In this document: piece by piece, positions 1 through 12,600 of the stretch
Layout of the letters: each line of letters begins with the position of its first letter
How positions within the stretch are numbered: position 1 is the stretch's first letter
NCBI GenBank assembly: GCA_963682175.1
Contig: OY821786.1
Coordinates: 35,767,501 to 35,831,500 of the forward strand
DNA length: 64,000 nt
Direction of reading: 5' to 3'
Origin: Triglochin maritima
Lineage: Eukaryota > Streptophyta > Magnoliopsida > Alismatales > Juncaginaceae
Program-made: the position numbers and the translations under genes
The notes under the pieces: generated by a model
What the model saw: the letters and a program-made list of their open reading frames with translations, nothing else
Databases searched by the model: none
Told to the model about the DNA's origin: nothing

Positions 1-526
1 AAACATATCATTTACAACACTAACTTATGTGATTAATATGAGCAATGCAAGATTGTTATTAAGAACATAACAAGCATTGAGTGTACCTAACTATGACAGA
101 AATCATCAAGTAAAGTCCTTATTAATTCAAGCAAGCATACTAATATTTCTCACAAATATTTATATCAAGCATTCATACCATCTACATAACATGTACACAC
201 ATCTACTCCACCCCCCAAAGGGGATGAAACTACTCACACATATTTAAACTAACTACTCTAACAAAATGAAGCATTATACTGAAATGAAACTACACTAATC
301 AAGCAAAAAATATTAAAGAAGCATAAAATAAAACAAACAAGCAAACATGCATATGAAAGAGAATTAAACTAAGAGAGAAACAACACAATTAAAGGGAAAA
401 CATCTATTATTAACTCACTCAATACAAGCAGCCATTCCTCCACCAGAGTTTTGCTTCAAGGCTTCACTCTTAGTAGGGAATATGACCACAAAGAGAGAGA
501 TGGATACATGAGAGGAGTGAGAGTTC

Positions 527-578
527 TATTTATAGTCATGGAAAATGGTAAACCGGGACAATCCCCCGATGTGGGACT
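527..578 (-). promoter_or_regulatory. USE-like box plus TATA box, minus strand
   Basis: On the minus strand AGTCCCACATCG (578-567) is followed 32 nt later by TATAAATA (534-527). The first motif matches the upstream sequence element (consensus RTCCCACATCG) of plant U-snRNA promoters, where a USE about three helical turns upstream of a TATA box specifies Pol II transcription. A transcript would run leftwards from about position 500. I recognise no snRNA sequence there, and the same box also occurs in plant repeats (a copy lies near 24545), so this may be an LTR or repeat promoter. Confidence 0.4.
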
Positions 579-2427
579 AAACAACTACCAAAAATAGACT
601 AAACATGCTCTAATACACGCGTTGCAGAAGTTTGAGCGGATCCGGGAAGATCTGGACCGCCAATTGGCGGTCTATAGGATCCAGATCCGTCTGGTTTTCA
701 TGCTGGGCTTTGCTTGATGTATTTGTTGGTCTTTGATGCATCTACTTGACTTGTTAGAGCTCCGACCCGAATCGAATTGTCAAAATACTCCCCATGATGG
801 TGTGGAGTTTTCTGTTTTGCTCTTAGGTCTTTCGGTCTTACGTTCAGGTCCTTCTCTCTTGCATCTTAGTCCCCAGGTCTCACAATTAAGTCATTTTTCC
901 TGTTTTTGGGTCCTTTCATGGCTCTTCTCTTCAAACCTCTTTATTTCTGAAATTAAAACATAAAACTCGTCACGTAGCACTGCTTAGGTGTAAGATAATG
1001 GATATAAGATACAAATATAAGTATGAAATGATGTCAATCACATATCTTACCAAATATTCATCACAATTTTTCTCTTTGACACGTCAACTTTTATACTTTA
1101 TACTATGTATCCACAATCTTTTTCTTTTTCATATTCTCAACCACGATCTTTATGAAAAGATTATGTCGTCAGAACAATTGTTTTAATTAATGAAAGTTGA
1201 AGTTGTAAGAATAAAAATCCTAAAAAAATGAAAGTTAAGAATAATTTTTTTGTGTTATAAAATATAACTGTTTGAAAAGTGTAATACGAGAATGTAACCA
1301 TTCCAACTTTGGTAATTGTCTTTTGTTTTGTTTAAGTTAACCACTGAAAATTGAATATTTTGAAAATACAATATTTATATAGTAATGTAGATGTCTATTT
1401 GTAGAACATGAGAAAATAAGAATTATACTGATTTTTTTAAAATTTTATTATTTTTATTGTCTATGATATCTCTCCATTTAAAACAATATAATCATCCATT
1501 TTTATTTTATTCCATACAAAACAAGATGGACCCATCTCTATTAAACTAATAATAAAATAACAAAAAAAACAATCGCGTGGATCGTCACATGTATGGAGTG
1601 GAAATATTTTTTTTAATTGGATCATCCCACGATCTTTATCACGATGTCCCAAACGCCACCGTTGCTAGTAAACGGAGCACCCACGTTAGATAATGACATC
1701 ATGTTGTTCCATTGTCTCCTCAGCTGTCCATAGAACCTATACCTACTTGTTGTATTGGAATGGTCTCCACCTATCTTGTTTATTGTACAGTATAATTAAG
1801 AGTTTTGCATGTAGACCCTTATTAAATAACACATATATAAAGGTAAGATATAAGTCATTCGGATCTAGCTAGAAATAACATCAACAAGGGTCTCATAATC
1901 CAAGTTGTCGATCAAATTTAATGGATTCGATAGAAATTTTACACATGAATACAGATATAGAGATGCACATTTGAAACAAAACGTTGCGTAGTATTTTGCA
2001 AATGTAATTTCTAGCTAGATTTATTTAGAAATTAAAAAATTCATATGTATAAAAATATACATCAAACTTTACCTAGACATAGCATGTTGCCCATATACTT
2101 TTTCGAATTCTAAATTGAACATTGAATGATCGAACATACCCCTCTATTGTTTGTTTGTATCAGAAATAGCATCCCTACCACGGAATGTCTAATTAAAGAA
2201 CAATAGAATTCTTGTAACAGCAAGATGTAAGTGTTTAACTCCATTACATATACTAAAACCATTATTATTGGGTTGTACAAAAAATTTAAGAAAGTTAGAA
2301 ATTTGTCTTTTTGAAATGACTTTTGGATGATTATTCACAAAAAAACTTGCGTACCATATGTACAAAGAAGAATCAAAAGCAAAAAAATATGAAAGAATAT
2401 TTACCTAGATAACATGATAAAATTTTA
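579..2427. other. Intergenic, no gene recognised
   Basis: A+T-rich sequence with only short unconvincing open frames. The part from about 600 to 960 is less A+T-rich, with GGATCC-centred dyads (near 639 and 678), and resembles a decayed LTR or other repeat, but I could not find its ends. Confidence 0.4.
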
Positions 2428-3313
2428 GAATTGCTATTCGTCGTCGGAAAACAACTTAAATCACCCCAACGAATTATAATTTTACCATTCTCTCATTTCT
2501 ACTCATATATCTCGACATTTCACCCTCTCATCACTCATCTCTCTTCATCTTCCTCTCGTAATCATAAAAAAAATGTTTCGGAGGTTAGTAAATGAGCCAA
2601 CGGACACCCCAGTGTATTCGAATCTGGTAAAATGTCCAACTTTTTTTAATAAAAAAATTATGGGGCATCTGCCGGAGCCGCCCCCAATGGGACGGCGTTT
2701 TACCTAGGCGTCACCCCCATGGAGATGGCGTTTTACCCAGACGCCCCCTAATTTTTTTAATAAAAAATTTAAAAATTATACAGTATGTTATCTCAAATTA
2801 TTTGAGGTTCCGTTCCAAGTTTTTGGTATTAATTGGTAATTATACGGGTTGGATTACTTGAAAAAAAAATTCATTGTAATCAAACCCGTATAATTACCAA
2901 TTAATACCAAAAAAATTGGAACGGAACCTGAAATAATTTGAGATAACACACTGTATAATTTTTTATTTTTTATTAAAAAAATTAAGGGGCGTCCGTCGAA
3001 GCCCTCCCCTCCATGGGTGAGGCGTCTGGGTAAAATGTCATCTCCATGGGGGTGATGTCTGGGTAAAACGCCCGCCCCATGGGGGTGTTTTACCCACACG
3101 CCCGACCCAATTTTGTTTTGCTGGGCTTACTTCGCCGAATCCAGACGTTTCGTCAGACATTTTCGTGGTGTTGGTACTCGGAAAATGAGAAAAACGTACG
3201 CAGAAACCTTATTTTAAGAGACAAGACGAAATTAGTATTAAATGAATTGTGAATGACAAAAAAGTAATTGTTGGAGTGATTCAAGTAGTTTTCAGACATG
3301 AATAGTAGTTCCT
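2428..3313. repeat. Foldback MITE, family M copy 1
   Basis: The two ends are inverted copies (left ..CTATTCGTCGTCGG.., right complement ..CTATTCATGTCTG..). The inverted similarity runs almost to the centre near 2870, where about 2775-2865 pairs with 2875-2965. Flanks share an AT-rich stretch of about 9 bp (AAAATTTTA left, TAAATTTTG right), which would fit a Mutator-type target duplication. The arms contain repeated GGCGT/ACGCC boxes. There is no coding capacity. Two related copies lie at 25169-25644 and about 26477-27585. The exact ends are approximate. Confidence 0.65.
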
Positions 3314-6300
3314 TAAATTTTGATTCTATGCTTTTCCAAAAAATCGGACATTTGACATATAAAAGTGGGTTAATTGTAGTTTGTCTCGTATCATTTCATT
3401 TGTTGCACTTTGCACCCATGATCTCTAAAATGTTGCAGCTTACCTCATGTCCTTTCACCCGTTGGAAGAAGAACTTGTAGAGTTATTTTGTTGATGACGT
3501 AACACAACAATTGATATCAAAGAAGAAGATATAACATAACAAACAATGTAAAAGAGTTGGAGGGAAACTCATGTAATTTTCTCCAATAAACTCCTTTTCT
3601 GATTGGTGGAGCATCTGGCATAAATGTCTCATATCTAGACTCGTGTGATTTCCTAATTCGAAGAGCCTAACCGATAAACTACCAAAATAATGCACGCATA
3701 GGTTATAGATCGGTCAAATCAATAATGTGGGGTTTTATATCCAGATCATGCTAGGTATTAGTGAAAGCTTTTGGTTGTCGACGTTGGCGTTGTAGTTTAG
3801 GCAATAGGGGCATTTATTACTACCAAATAATTGAACTAGGTACATTGTTGTTGGAAATCTAGCGATTGACATATTCTATTTGTGGTCTTCTTTTTTCATG
3901 GATGTGAGTAGTTGAATGATGACATAGAAGTGGAGAGATTACAAGAATACTTCATAGTCATGTGAAATTTGAAGAAATTATAGCTAGCTATTTTTTTTAA
4001 AAACTTAGTGTCCTCATACCGGATTAATAACCCGTCTAAACAAAAAAAGAAACTTGATCATCATATGTCATGTAAATAATTCAATTGTGTTGCACTCACA
4101 TTTTTTTTATGATTATGTTTATACGCTTTCATTCTCACGGCTCAATATTTAATATTCACTATTGTTGTTGCCTTATTTTCTCTCCATTGTCAAACATAAC
4201 TCTTTAGTTCAAATAAAGTAAAAGATAAATATAAACCCAATGTAGTATTTGGACACTTGTATGGTTCACAATTTGATATTATCATTTGATCACATTGGTG
4301 TTCGTGACATTTTCAAATTAAAGATTTTTATTTACATGTTTCATGTTCCCAACCATCGCAAGTCAAGCCTCTACAACTTCTACATCACAATATATTAAAA
4401 ATTAAACCAAGTAAGGATGCCACACACACATACATGCATGCCCATATACTTTGAAAGATTGTGTGTTGCCTTTTTCAATCCAGCTATCAATACTTAACTT
4501 GACCACAAAAGAAAATTAATTATTATTGCTATGTTGCATGACAACTCTAAAAGTTTTCTAACTTATGTGCGTCCAATGAAAAAGATGGACGGATGTGTAT
4601 AAAGTAACTAAAGAGAAGGTTATTCTCTTATACAACTCTAAGTATGGGGTTAATACTAGATTCTAGAAGAAGTTACAACATAATTAGAATTTTTTCCCAT
4701 TGAGCCTAAGTATGAAGTCACTACATGCACTGCAAATAAAAAGGCTTTTTAAAAATTATTTCAGCGAAAGTTATAGGCAAATGAGAACAAAATGAGAAAT
4801 CCTTTAATTAATCAAATGGCAGGTCATGTACATATATATGAGAAATCATCTAAATCATACGATGACTCATCGATAACAAACAATTGAACTCATACATGGC
4901 TTGATGATATAGTTTCTTCCCCTATTGTTTGGGGAAATTATTTGATGTGAAAGGCTGTAATTGATATTTGTACGATATTGACATTTTTGACGTATTTTAA
5001 TCAAAATGACACATCTGGATGTCATACATTTTTGTGAAAATAATCTTGACGTAATTGGTTGTCGAAATGTCGATGCTCTTCGCAAACAAAAATAAATGTA
5101 CATGAATTTGTCAAACAATCATATCTCCTAATAAATATACTTATATGTATATGCAAGCTTGAATAATGTTATGGAACATGTTTCTCATAATCCTCATTAA
5201 TATATACACGTTGTTCTTTCGCGTTTCTCGCAATCTAACCATAGTATGGCGAAATGGAGAGTCGATCGGTTTCAATCCAATATGTAGGGTATATCTTTAC
5301 ATAAAAAAATCAAATAATTTGGTGACTCGTTGGGTTAGGCACAAACTTAACAGAGGGAATGTGAATTTCCCCATAAATGCATAATTTCATAGCGTATAGC
5401 GTATTTAATACGTAAAAAGAAAATAATGCACCTACTGTTAAACAATAAATACATATGCTAGACAAATTTATCTTAGAGATCAAGTTTCGAGTAATCGTTC
5501 TACGTGATGTTATTTTGTCTGCAAGATTTAAAACCAATCGAAACTTGAATATGGTAGGAATTTTACCATATAGAAGCAACCAAACGAGATAAACAGCAAA
5601 CAAGCTCGCAACACAAGACATTATTTTGACATGGAAAGTCTTACGGGGATAAAAATCACGACCATCATACGCCGTCTAATCCAGTATATCTTCAGATATT
5701 ACATCAAAGAAAAGGAAGACACGTGTATTTATAGAAAATTTCTACCAAAAAATTCTAATTCTGATGCAATTTGCATTGTACCTCAAGTTACAGATATACA
5801 GGTCTATCTGTATGACACTCTTAACAATAAGAGAGAAGAAACTTCACTTGCACAAAAATAACATTTACACCTTGTCACATTCATGTGAAATTTCTGGAAA
5901 TGCAAGTTCTTGGTGGATTTTTAATGCAAATGATCTAGAATTGACAAAACATATAAATGGTTTGTGATTGTAAATCACATGTGGATAGTGACTAGAACAG
6001 CTGTTAGTCCCTAAATAACAATTTCATGTTTGGCTTCGAAGAGGCTTTACACGTTGGTGGGATATGTGAAAGTTAACAAAAGAGATACACCACTTTGTCC
6101 TAAGGATCTCATCTGATTAAAGTGAGAAGACAACTTAGGTCTAGCCTGGATCTCCTTGATTGTCACCTTTTCTTCCTTTATGTCCTTCAGATATTATATA
6201 TATATCATGCATGGCCATGCATGCCCTTTTCTACATGGTTTTCAGTTGTTTACTTGGGTGTTTTGAAGTCATATCCAAAGGAAACAATAAGGTGGTATCA

Positions 6301-7548
6301 AGTCCACATTTCAACAACTCCTTCCGACATATTTCTATGTGCAAGTGTTTTTATTAATAATATTACAAAATAGAAATTAACTGATTTGGTTATCTATAAC
6401 TCCTGCAAGTAATTTGCTACGACGGAAATTCTGTTTGCGTGTCATCTTCATGTGTCATGTAAATTTCTTAGGCTTTTAACGATGTATATGTACATTACAT
6501 GTTTCTATAGGAGACAAGAAGGAATTTAACATACAACTCTCAATTGATAATAACGACCTCAAGAATAAGAATCAAAATCTCAAAATAATAGAGATTCATT
6601 GTGCTTTAATAATTTCTGATGAACGTGATGGTTATTTCTTTTTTTTTAACTGGAATAATTCAATATGAGAATTGCAAAAAGGCCCATTCTGTTATTAAGC
6701 ACTAAAGACCCATACTCCATAGCTGACGATTGCAGAAAACATTCTTATTTTTTTTTATGTGGTATGCCTATAAAGTTAGTCTCATTTATATAGGTTAGGA
6801 GTCTTAGGACTACATGATTGCGACGGGTAACATATATTAGGTATTTGTGGTGGGTGCATTGAATCCTTGTCACCATGGAAATACATTTTTGAATCACTCC
6901 ATAGAGAGAAAAAACTATAAAGAAGATAACCAAGGAAAATTAAATCTTACCACTTCAAATCCAACTAGGGTTTTCTCAATTGATAGATCGTTGCCTTGAA
7001 TACCAAGATTGTGGGTTGAAAACCAGCAAGAGCGACTTAGATCTTAAGTTTAAACAAAACAATAAAAAGTTCAGGAAAGTAGCTCAGAACTTAAGTTTAA
7101 TTAGAGTACAGTAAAAAGTTTTTTGAAGAAAAAATTGCGATCATGTTTATGTATTCGAGCTTGGACAACACTTACCAACTTATGGTCTACATATAATCGT
7201 GATTTTTACGTTAACACCCAAAGTAAATCGAAATTTACCACCCATCTCTTGCATATGCTAGTATGGCTATTTGGTTTGTTCTATCTTCAGTGTAACAGAC
7301 ATCATCTCATATTTTTAACTTTATATTATATTTAAAATAAATACTTATGACACACAATGATGTATCATCTAATGAACGAAGTAAAAACATATTCTACCGA
7401 CTCAAGTCTCTTGGCGTATACCACTTAATAAACACATCGATGTATTAAAAGATATTTAAGTTGTAAGACTTATTATACCTTTTCTTTATCATTGTCTTTT
7501 TTTGGATCTTTAACACATGAATAATGAGGCTCCTGTGTTTAGTGCTTA
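3314..7548. other. Intergenic, no gene recognised
   Basis: Over 4 kb of A+T-rich DNA. The open frames are all short, lack recognisable motifs and have no splice-consistent extension. I see no RNA gene or clear repeat boundary here. Confidence 0.4.
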
Positions 7549-7949
7549 GAGCATGACCAACGGGGGTCATCCCCCAGACTCGGTCATCTCCCAGTTAAAT
7601 ATTTTTATTATTTTTTAAAATATTTTTTATTTTTATTATTTTTTGGTTTTTATATTATATGACGAACGGGTCGTCACATATTTTATTATTTTTTGAATTA
7701 GTTGTTTTTTTTTTGAAAATACGTTTTATAATTGTTTTGATTTTTTAGAAAAAAAAATAATTTTTTTAATTTTTTTCCAAAATGAACCCCGAAATGATGT
7801 GGAGAAGAAAGATAGGTTATAGTGGGTTGTGATTGAATAGTGTAGAAAAAAGAAAAAAGTGGGTTGAGGAGAGAAAAAACTGATGAGTAAGAGAAAGAAT
7901 AGAGAGAGAACGTTCATGATCAAGTCGGATGTTATGGTTAGTGATGAAC
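7549..7949. repeat. TTA-flanked MITE, family N copy 1 (PIF/Harbinger-like)
   Basis: Starts GAGCATGACC and ends GTGATGAAC, an imperfect terminal inverted repeat (complement of the right end GTTCATCAC). It is bounded on both sides by TTA (7546-7548 and 7950-7952), the target duplication typical of PIF/Harbinger Tourist-type MITEs. The interior is T-rich with a GAGAGA-rich right half. Related copies are at 35045-35533 (inverted) and 45153-45629. Confidence 0.7.
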
Positions 7950-8260
7950 TTATAACACAAGTTTACCTTGGGAACATAAATAGTGTCCTCATGTCTTTTC
8001 ATGAATGACAATAGATGTATCTCCAAAAACAGTGGAAAGAAGAAACACTTCCGTGGTAATTGCCACTTATTTTGAAAAATGCAATTTGTATAATTAATGG
8101 ACACTTTCTACAGCAAAAGTGTTAGTAAAAACAAATTGTAAATTTTTAGTGTATGGATGACAAAGCACATACTCTCATGTACAATTTGGATTGGTTTCAA
8201 GCAATGGGTTGACCTTTTCAAGACCATTTGCACATGGTGCCTTAAATGCTGCCTTAGCAA

Positions 8261-8393
8261 TTTCAATAATTTTAAATTTAAGATGCAGCAACATCAAACT
8301 TGTTGATTAATTGTTAGGTTAACAAACCAACTAGTTGACTTTGCCATTTCAATAATTTTAAATTTAAGTTACGGTAACATCAAACTTGTTGAT
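8261..8393. repeat. Short direct repeat pair
   Basis: 8261-8308 and 8347-8393 are near-identical direct copies of about 47 bp, starting TTTCAATAATTTTAAATTTA and ending ACATCAAACTTGTTGAT, spaced about 86 bp start to start. No coding function is visible. The surrounding 7950-9613 interval holds no gene that I recognise. Confidence 0.7.
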
Positions 8394-9613
8394 GGTACAC
8401 TTTCTTTTATTAGCCATTTTCTTGGAGCACTTATTGCTATTAGTAAATTAATAAGATGTAAGCAACTTTATGCTAGTGATGAAGAATAATTTTTTATTTT
8501 TATTTTGATAAGCGGTGATTTCATGAAGCATAAATAATAAGTACAGCTTAGCTTGGTTGATAATGGAGAACTAGTAAAGGACAAACAATGGTTTTTTTGT
8601 TTCTTAGAAAAACCCTTGCGATCGACAATAAAAATTAAAAAGACTTGTGGGAGGTCAGACCAGATGATAATATCGCAATCGTTACCTAATAAGTAAATAC
8701 TTATAGTGGTTTTAACAATCAAAATTGCTAGTACTGGGAAATAATAATGAAATCCTACAAGTTTGTACCTTCCAAAAGAATGCATCTGGAGGAAGATGGT
8801 ATCATGGTAAGACAGCGACTTGAAAATTAACACGATTTATCTTATATGGTGAAGGTAATAATTGTGGAAGAAATTTGGTTCTGGAATGTGGATCACAGCA
8901 TGAATTTTTGTATTATTGACCATATTCTTAGAAATGTAGACTATAGTAACATTTTTTATTATCTTTTCATAACTTTTTACTAGAAATATTGATGCTCTTA
9001 GATGATAAATGCAAGTGGTTTTAAAAATCTACATGAGCAATGATTACTTTCTTAGTGGCATCTATTCAATTTTGTATCTTAACATTTGTCCGTACCAAGT
9101 CAGATTTTTAGAAAGTCGTAGTTTATGTACAACTGAAGTTAGTCATAGAAATAGAATAAACTTTCAAAAGAAAAATGGAACAAACAAGACCAAAATGTCA
9201 CATATCTGTACGATTGTACCCTTGCAAGGGTTCAAGATTCTATTGGAGATGAAGGAAAGGTTTTCGGAAAGGTTTGTGTTGCAGCTTCCTTATCCTAACA
9301 AGTTATATCATATATCCTTTACCTTGACTAGAAAACGAAATTATATTAACAACCTAAAATAAGGGAACAGCAACTGCCAACTAGTAAGTTTGTAGTTAGT
9401 GTCGGCAACGAACTGAAGCTTGCTATATGATGATTAGCAGAGCAATTTGAAAGAAATTACAGTACATCAAATTATAGATAAATCAAAAGAATTATCAAGG
9501 GAGCCTCATAATATTTTATGTAAATAAATCAAACGCTATGTTTCAATTTTCAGTAGACTTACCAGGCGTTGAGAGGCATGAGGTAAGATATAGTAACTGA
9601 CTCGCACCAATTC

Positions 9614-12600
9614 TCAAATTTCCTTCTTTATATTTTCATTAAACCCGCCGGTTATAGCAGGGATGGCCAAAACCGCTGTATTTTTGTACTGGGCCATTCC
9701 CAGAGCAGCAGCGTCCGCAGTTGCTCGTTCTTCAGGTAAAGAAATAGACGGTGTCGCTCTTGCATTAAGGTCAGTTAGTTTTTGCAATTTCTTTAGTTTT
9801 GGTGCTTCTAGTACACTCGATTTGTGTGGAGCTACATAAGAAGAGTCCTTAATTCTGGGATCTCCAGGAACCAGTGATTTTGATTCTTGCAGTATTTTCA
9901 GGCGATAATCAGTTTCTGGCCTCCGACAAATCTTTCTTAAAGGAACAATTTCCTATAAGAAATAATTAACTACTATAAGAGCTTAAAAGAAAGAAAAATA
10001 TGTGACACCGATGAAGTTGAAAGTACACTATTTGGTTGCTTCAACGCATGACCGTGTCAAGTCGTATATATAAGTTCTAGGTGTTACGTCGTATCCAACC
10101 TATTTAATAATCGTGTTGCTAGACTTCTGCCGTATCCAACCCGTTTATAATCGTGTTGTCATATTCAACCCGTTTATACACGAGTATTACTTGTTAAAGA
10201 CTTAAAGTGTTGTACCAAACAAATATCAGCCACTAAAAGTACTAGACGATCACAATAACATTAATAGAAATCATATGCAAATGAAATAGTAGTAACTAAC
10301 TACATAATACAGTAGTAAACATAAACATAAACATAAACTACTTAATACAATAGTAACTAACTACCTAATTACCTGAATACTTATCGTGTTTTATCGTGTC
10401 TTAATCGTTTTTGCAGCAGAAAACCATATTCAACCCATTTAATAATCGTGTTGCCTTATCCAACCAATTTATTAATCGTGTTCAAATTCTCAATCCATAT
10501 CTGCTAAGTTCGTGTCGTTTTCGTGTCGTGTAATCGTGTTTCGTGTAAAATTGACAACCCCGCTTCAACATAACACATTCCACACTTAAACATAAGGAAC
10601 ATGATTGAACCACCCAAGTTATTTTTCTTTCTCGGTCAACTAATTTAGAGTAAACTGAATCAAAATCAATAAATGGTTTTGCCTTGAATATGCCCAATAA
10701 CCACTAGTAATGTTACGGTATTTCACCATCATTAATTTCATATGAAATTCGAAGTGCATTGACTCCTCAGTGTAATAAATATCAATTGTCAAGCTTAAAT
10801 GCTTTATTTGAGAATTTTGGCGTTACTTGTTAGATCTATTAAATATATCATGAATTACTTTCTTTGAAATATTAAGTTCAGTCCTAAGACTTGATTTTTA
10901 GATTAAGAAATGAAAAGCTAGTTACCCAATTTGTAATACACTTCTTTGTAGGACTCTTTAATAAGAAAGCTAAGTTGCCGTGAAATAGAAAAAACACTCA
11001 TCTAGTTGAACAAATACTGCTACCAGAGTTCCAGGAAACACATCATCCAACTTTCTTTATCTCCACATTATGTTGTTAGGAAGCTTCTACTAAAACAAGA
11101 CAAAGGTAGGCACTTGGGAATATAAACATTTTAGACTTAAATCCTATCAAACATCATAACTTCATAAGCTACTGAACTATTTAACAGTATAATTAAACAT
11201 AAAGATTAAATAATTAGCACTCTACGTTTTAGACTCCTAAATAATTGATTTATGTTGTATCTATTGATTATATCCCACATTTAGGCACAACATTCAGTAG
11301 CTTTATCTCTTTTCCAGATTTCAAGAAATTACTGTAGCTTTGTCATGAGCAAAAGGCAGAATACCACTCGTTAAATATGAAAAATCAAAACCATAAATGC
11401 TAAGGAGAGAGCACCTCGGAATTGTCATGGTCGTAGCGAACTAAGAATCTACACCGACACCCTCGAACATCGTGTCTTCTTCTTTGTGCATCAAGAATAT
11501 GAGCATCAAAGTATAGAGCTTGATCTTTTCCTTCCTGACAAAACTCAGTCTTAGAAATAATCAAATGTTTATGGTCTGACAAACAAACAAAAATCAAGAA
11601 AGGGATAAAATACTAAATTATTCCTTATGATAATGATCCTTAATTTAGTAGCCAAATTACAATCGCATTGACTTGCTTTCACTGTAGCTTTGTTGTATGA
11701 ATGGGAAGCAAACAAGTTACTCAATGAAGACTACAAATTACAATCATCGGGAATGAGTGTTAATTAATATGGTTCTGAAATGTGAATAAATCAAGCATGT
11801 GTTAATAAAAGTATGAACTTAATTAAAATGCAAAAGAAAAAAGAATACATCTTTTATCCACAAAAATGACTGGATTTGTTCACAAGACACGTGTTCATGT
11901 CTTGCCAGAAAGTTAAAACATCAGTTGCAACAAATAAATGAGGACGTCGGTAGCTAACGCACCTGAAAACAGAGCACGAGATCTCCAGGAAGTACTACAA
12001 CACATTCTGAGGGTTCACATGGAAGAGACCGCAGCCTCACACACCTCCGGACGTTAACCCATTCATCCTCTTCGATTCCAAACCCAGTAAACCTAATCAG
12101 AACTTCCTGATAAAAGGGGTAAAGTTAATAAACAACTTAAAGCAGATATGTTCAAGATGTAATGCTTAAAGAGTAAAAGGGCAATTTCTTTGATAACTGT
12201 AAGGACTTCATGAAGTTGAGCACCAACTAGACGCATTTTCTGCTAATAGGATGACCAAGGTTTAAACATTTCTAAACCAACTACAAAGCGACATGATCTC
12301 ACTCATAAAAAAGAAATCTTGAAATCATGAACAAGCCTTGCTTAACAACGAATCTGTAAATGGCAGTCCATTACCGGATCTCCAGACTCCAACATTCTAT
12401 GAGTCATAAAGTCCGCAACGTCATACCTGATAAGTATAAGGCACAACATTAGCTAAAAGCAGGGTACAAATTACACTTGTCATCATGTTTGAAATACATA
12501 AGTACAGCAAGTTATGATCATAGTGGCTGCTTATTCCTTAATTATGTATTACATAAGTACAAGAACAGATACGCCAAGTTCCATAATTATATATTACAGA

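Noticed and set aside
400..578. U-snRNA gene downstream of the USE/TATA pair
   Set aside because: None of the U1-U6 start or core sequences I know appear in the region a transcript would cover.
8468..8833. 121-codon minus-strand open frame
   Set aside because: Low-complexity hydrophobic/Lys-rich translation typical of A+T-rich non-coding DNA. No motif or conserved start context.
9009..9362. 117-codon plus-strand open frame downstream of the SHH gene
   Set aside because: No recognisable domain, A+T-rich random-like codons and no promoter or splice support. Probably chance.
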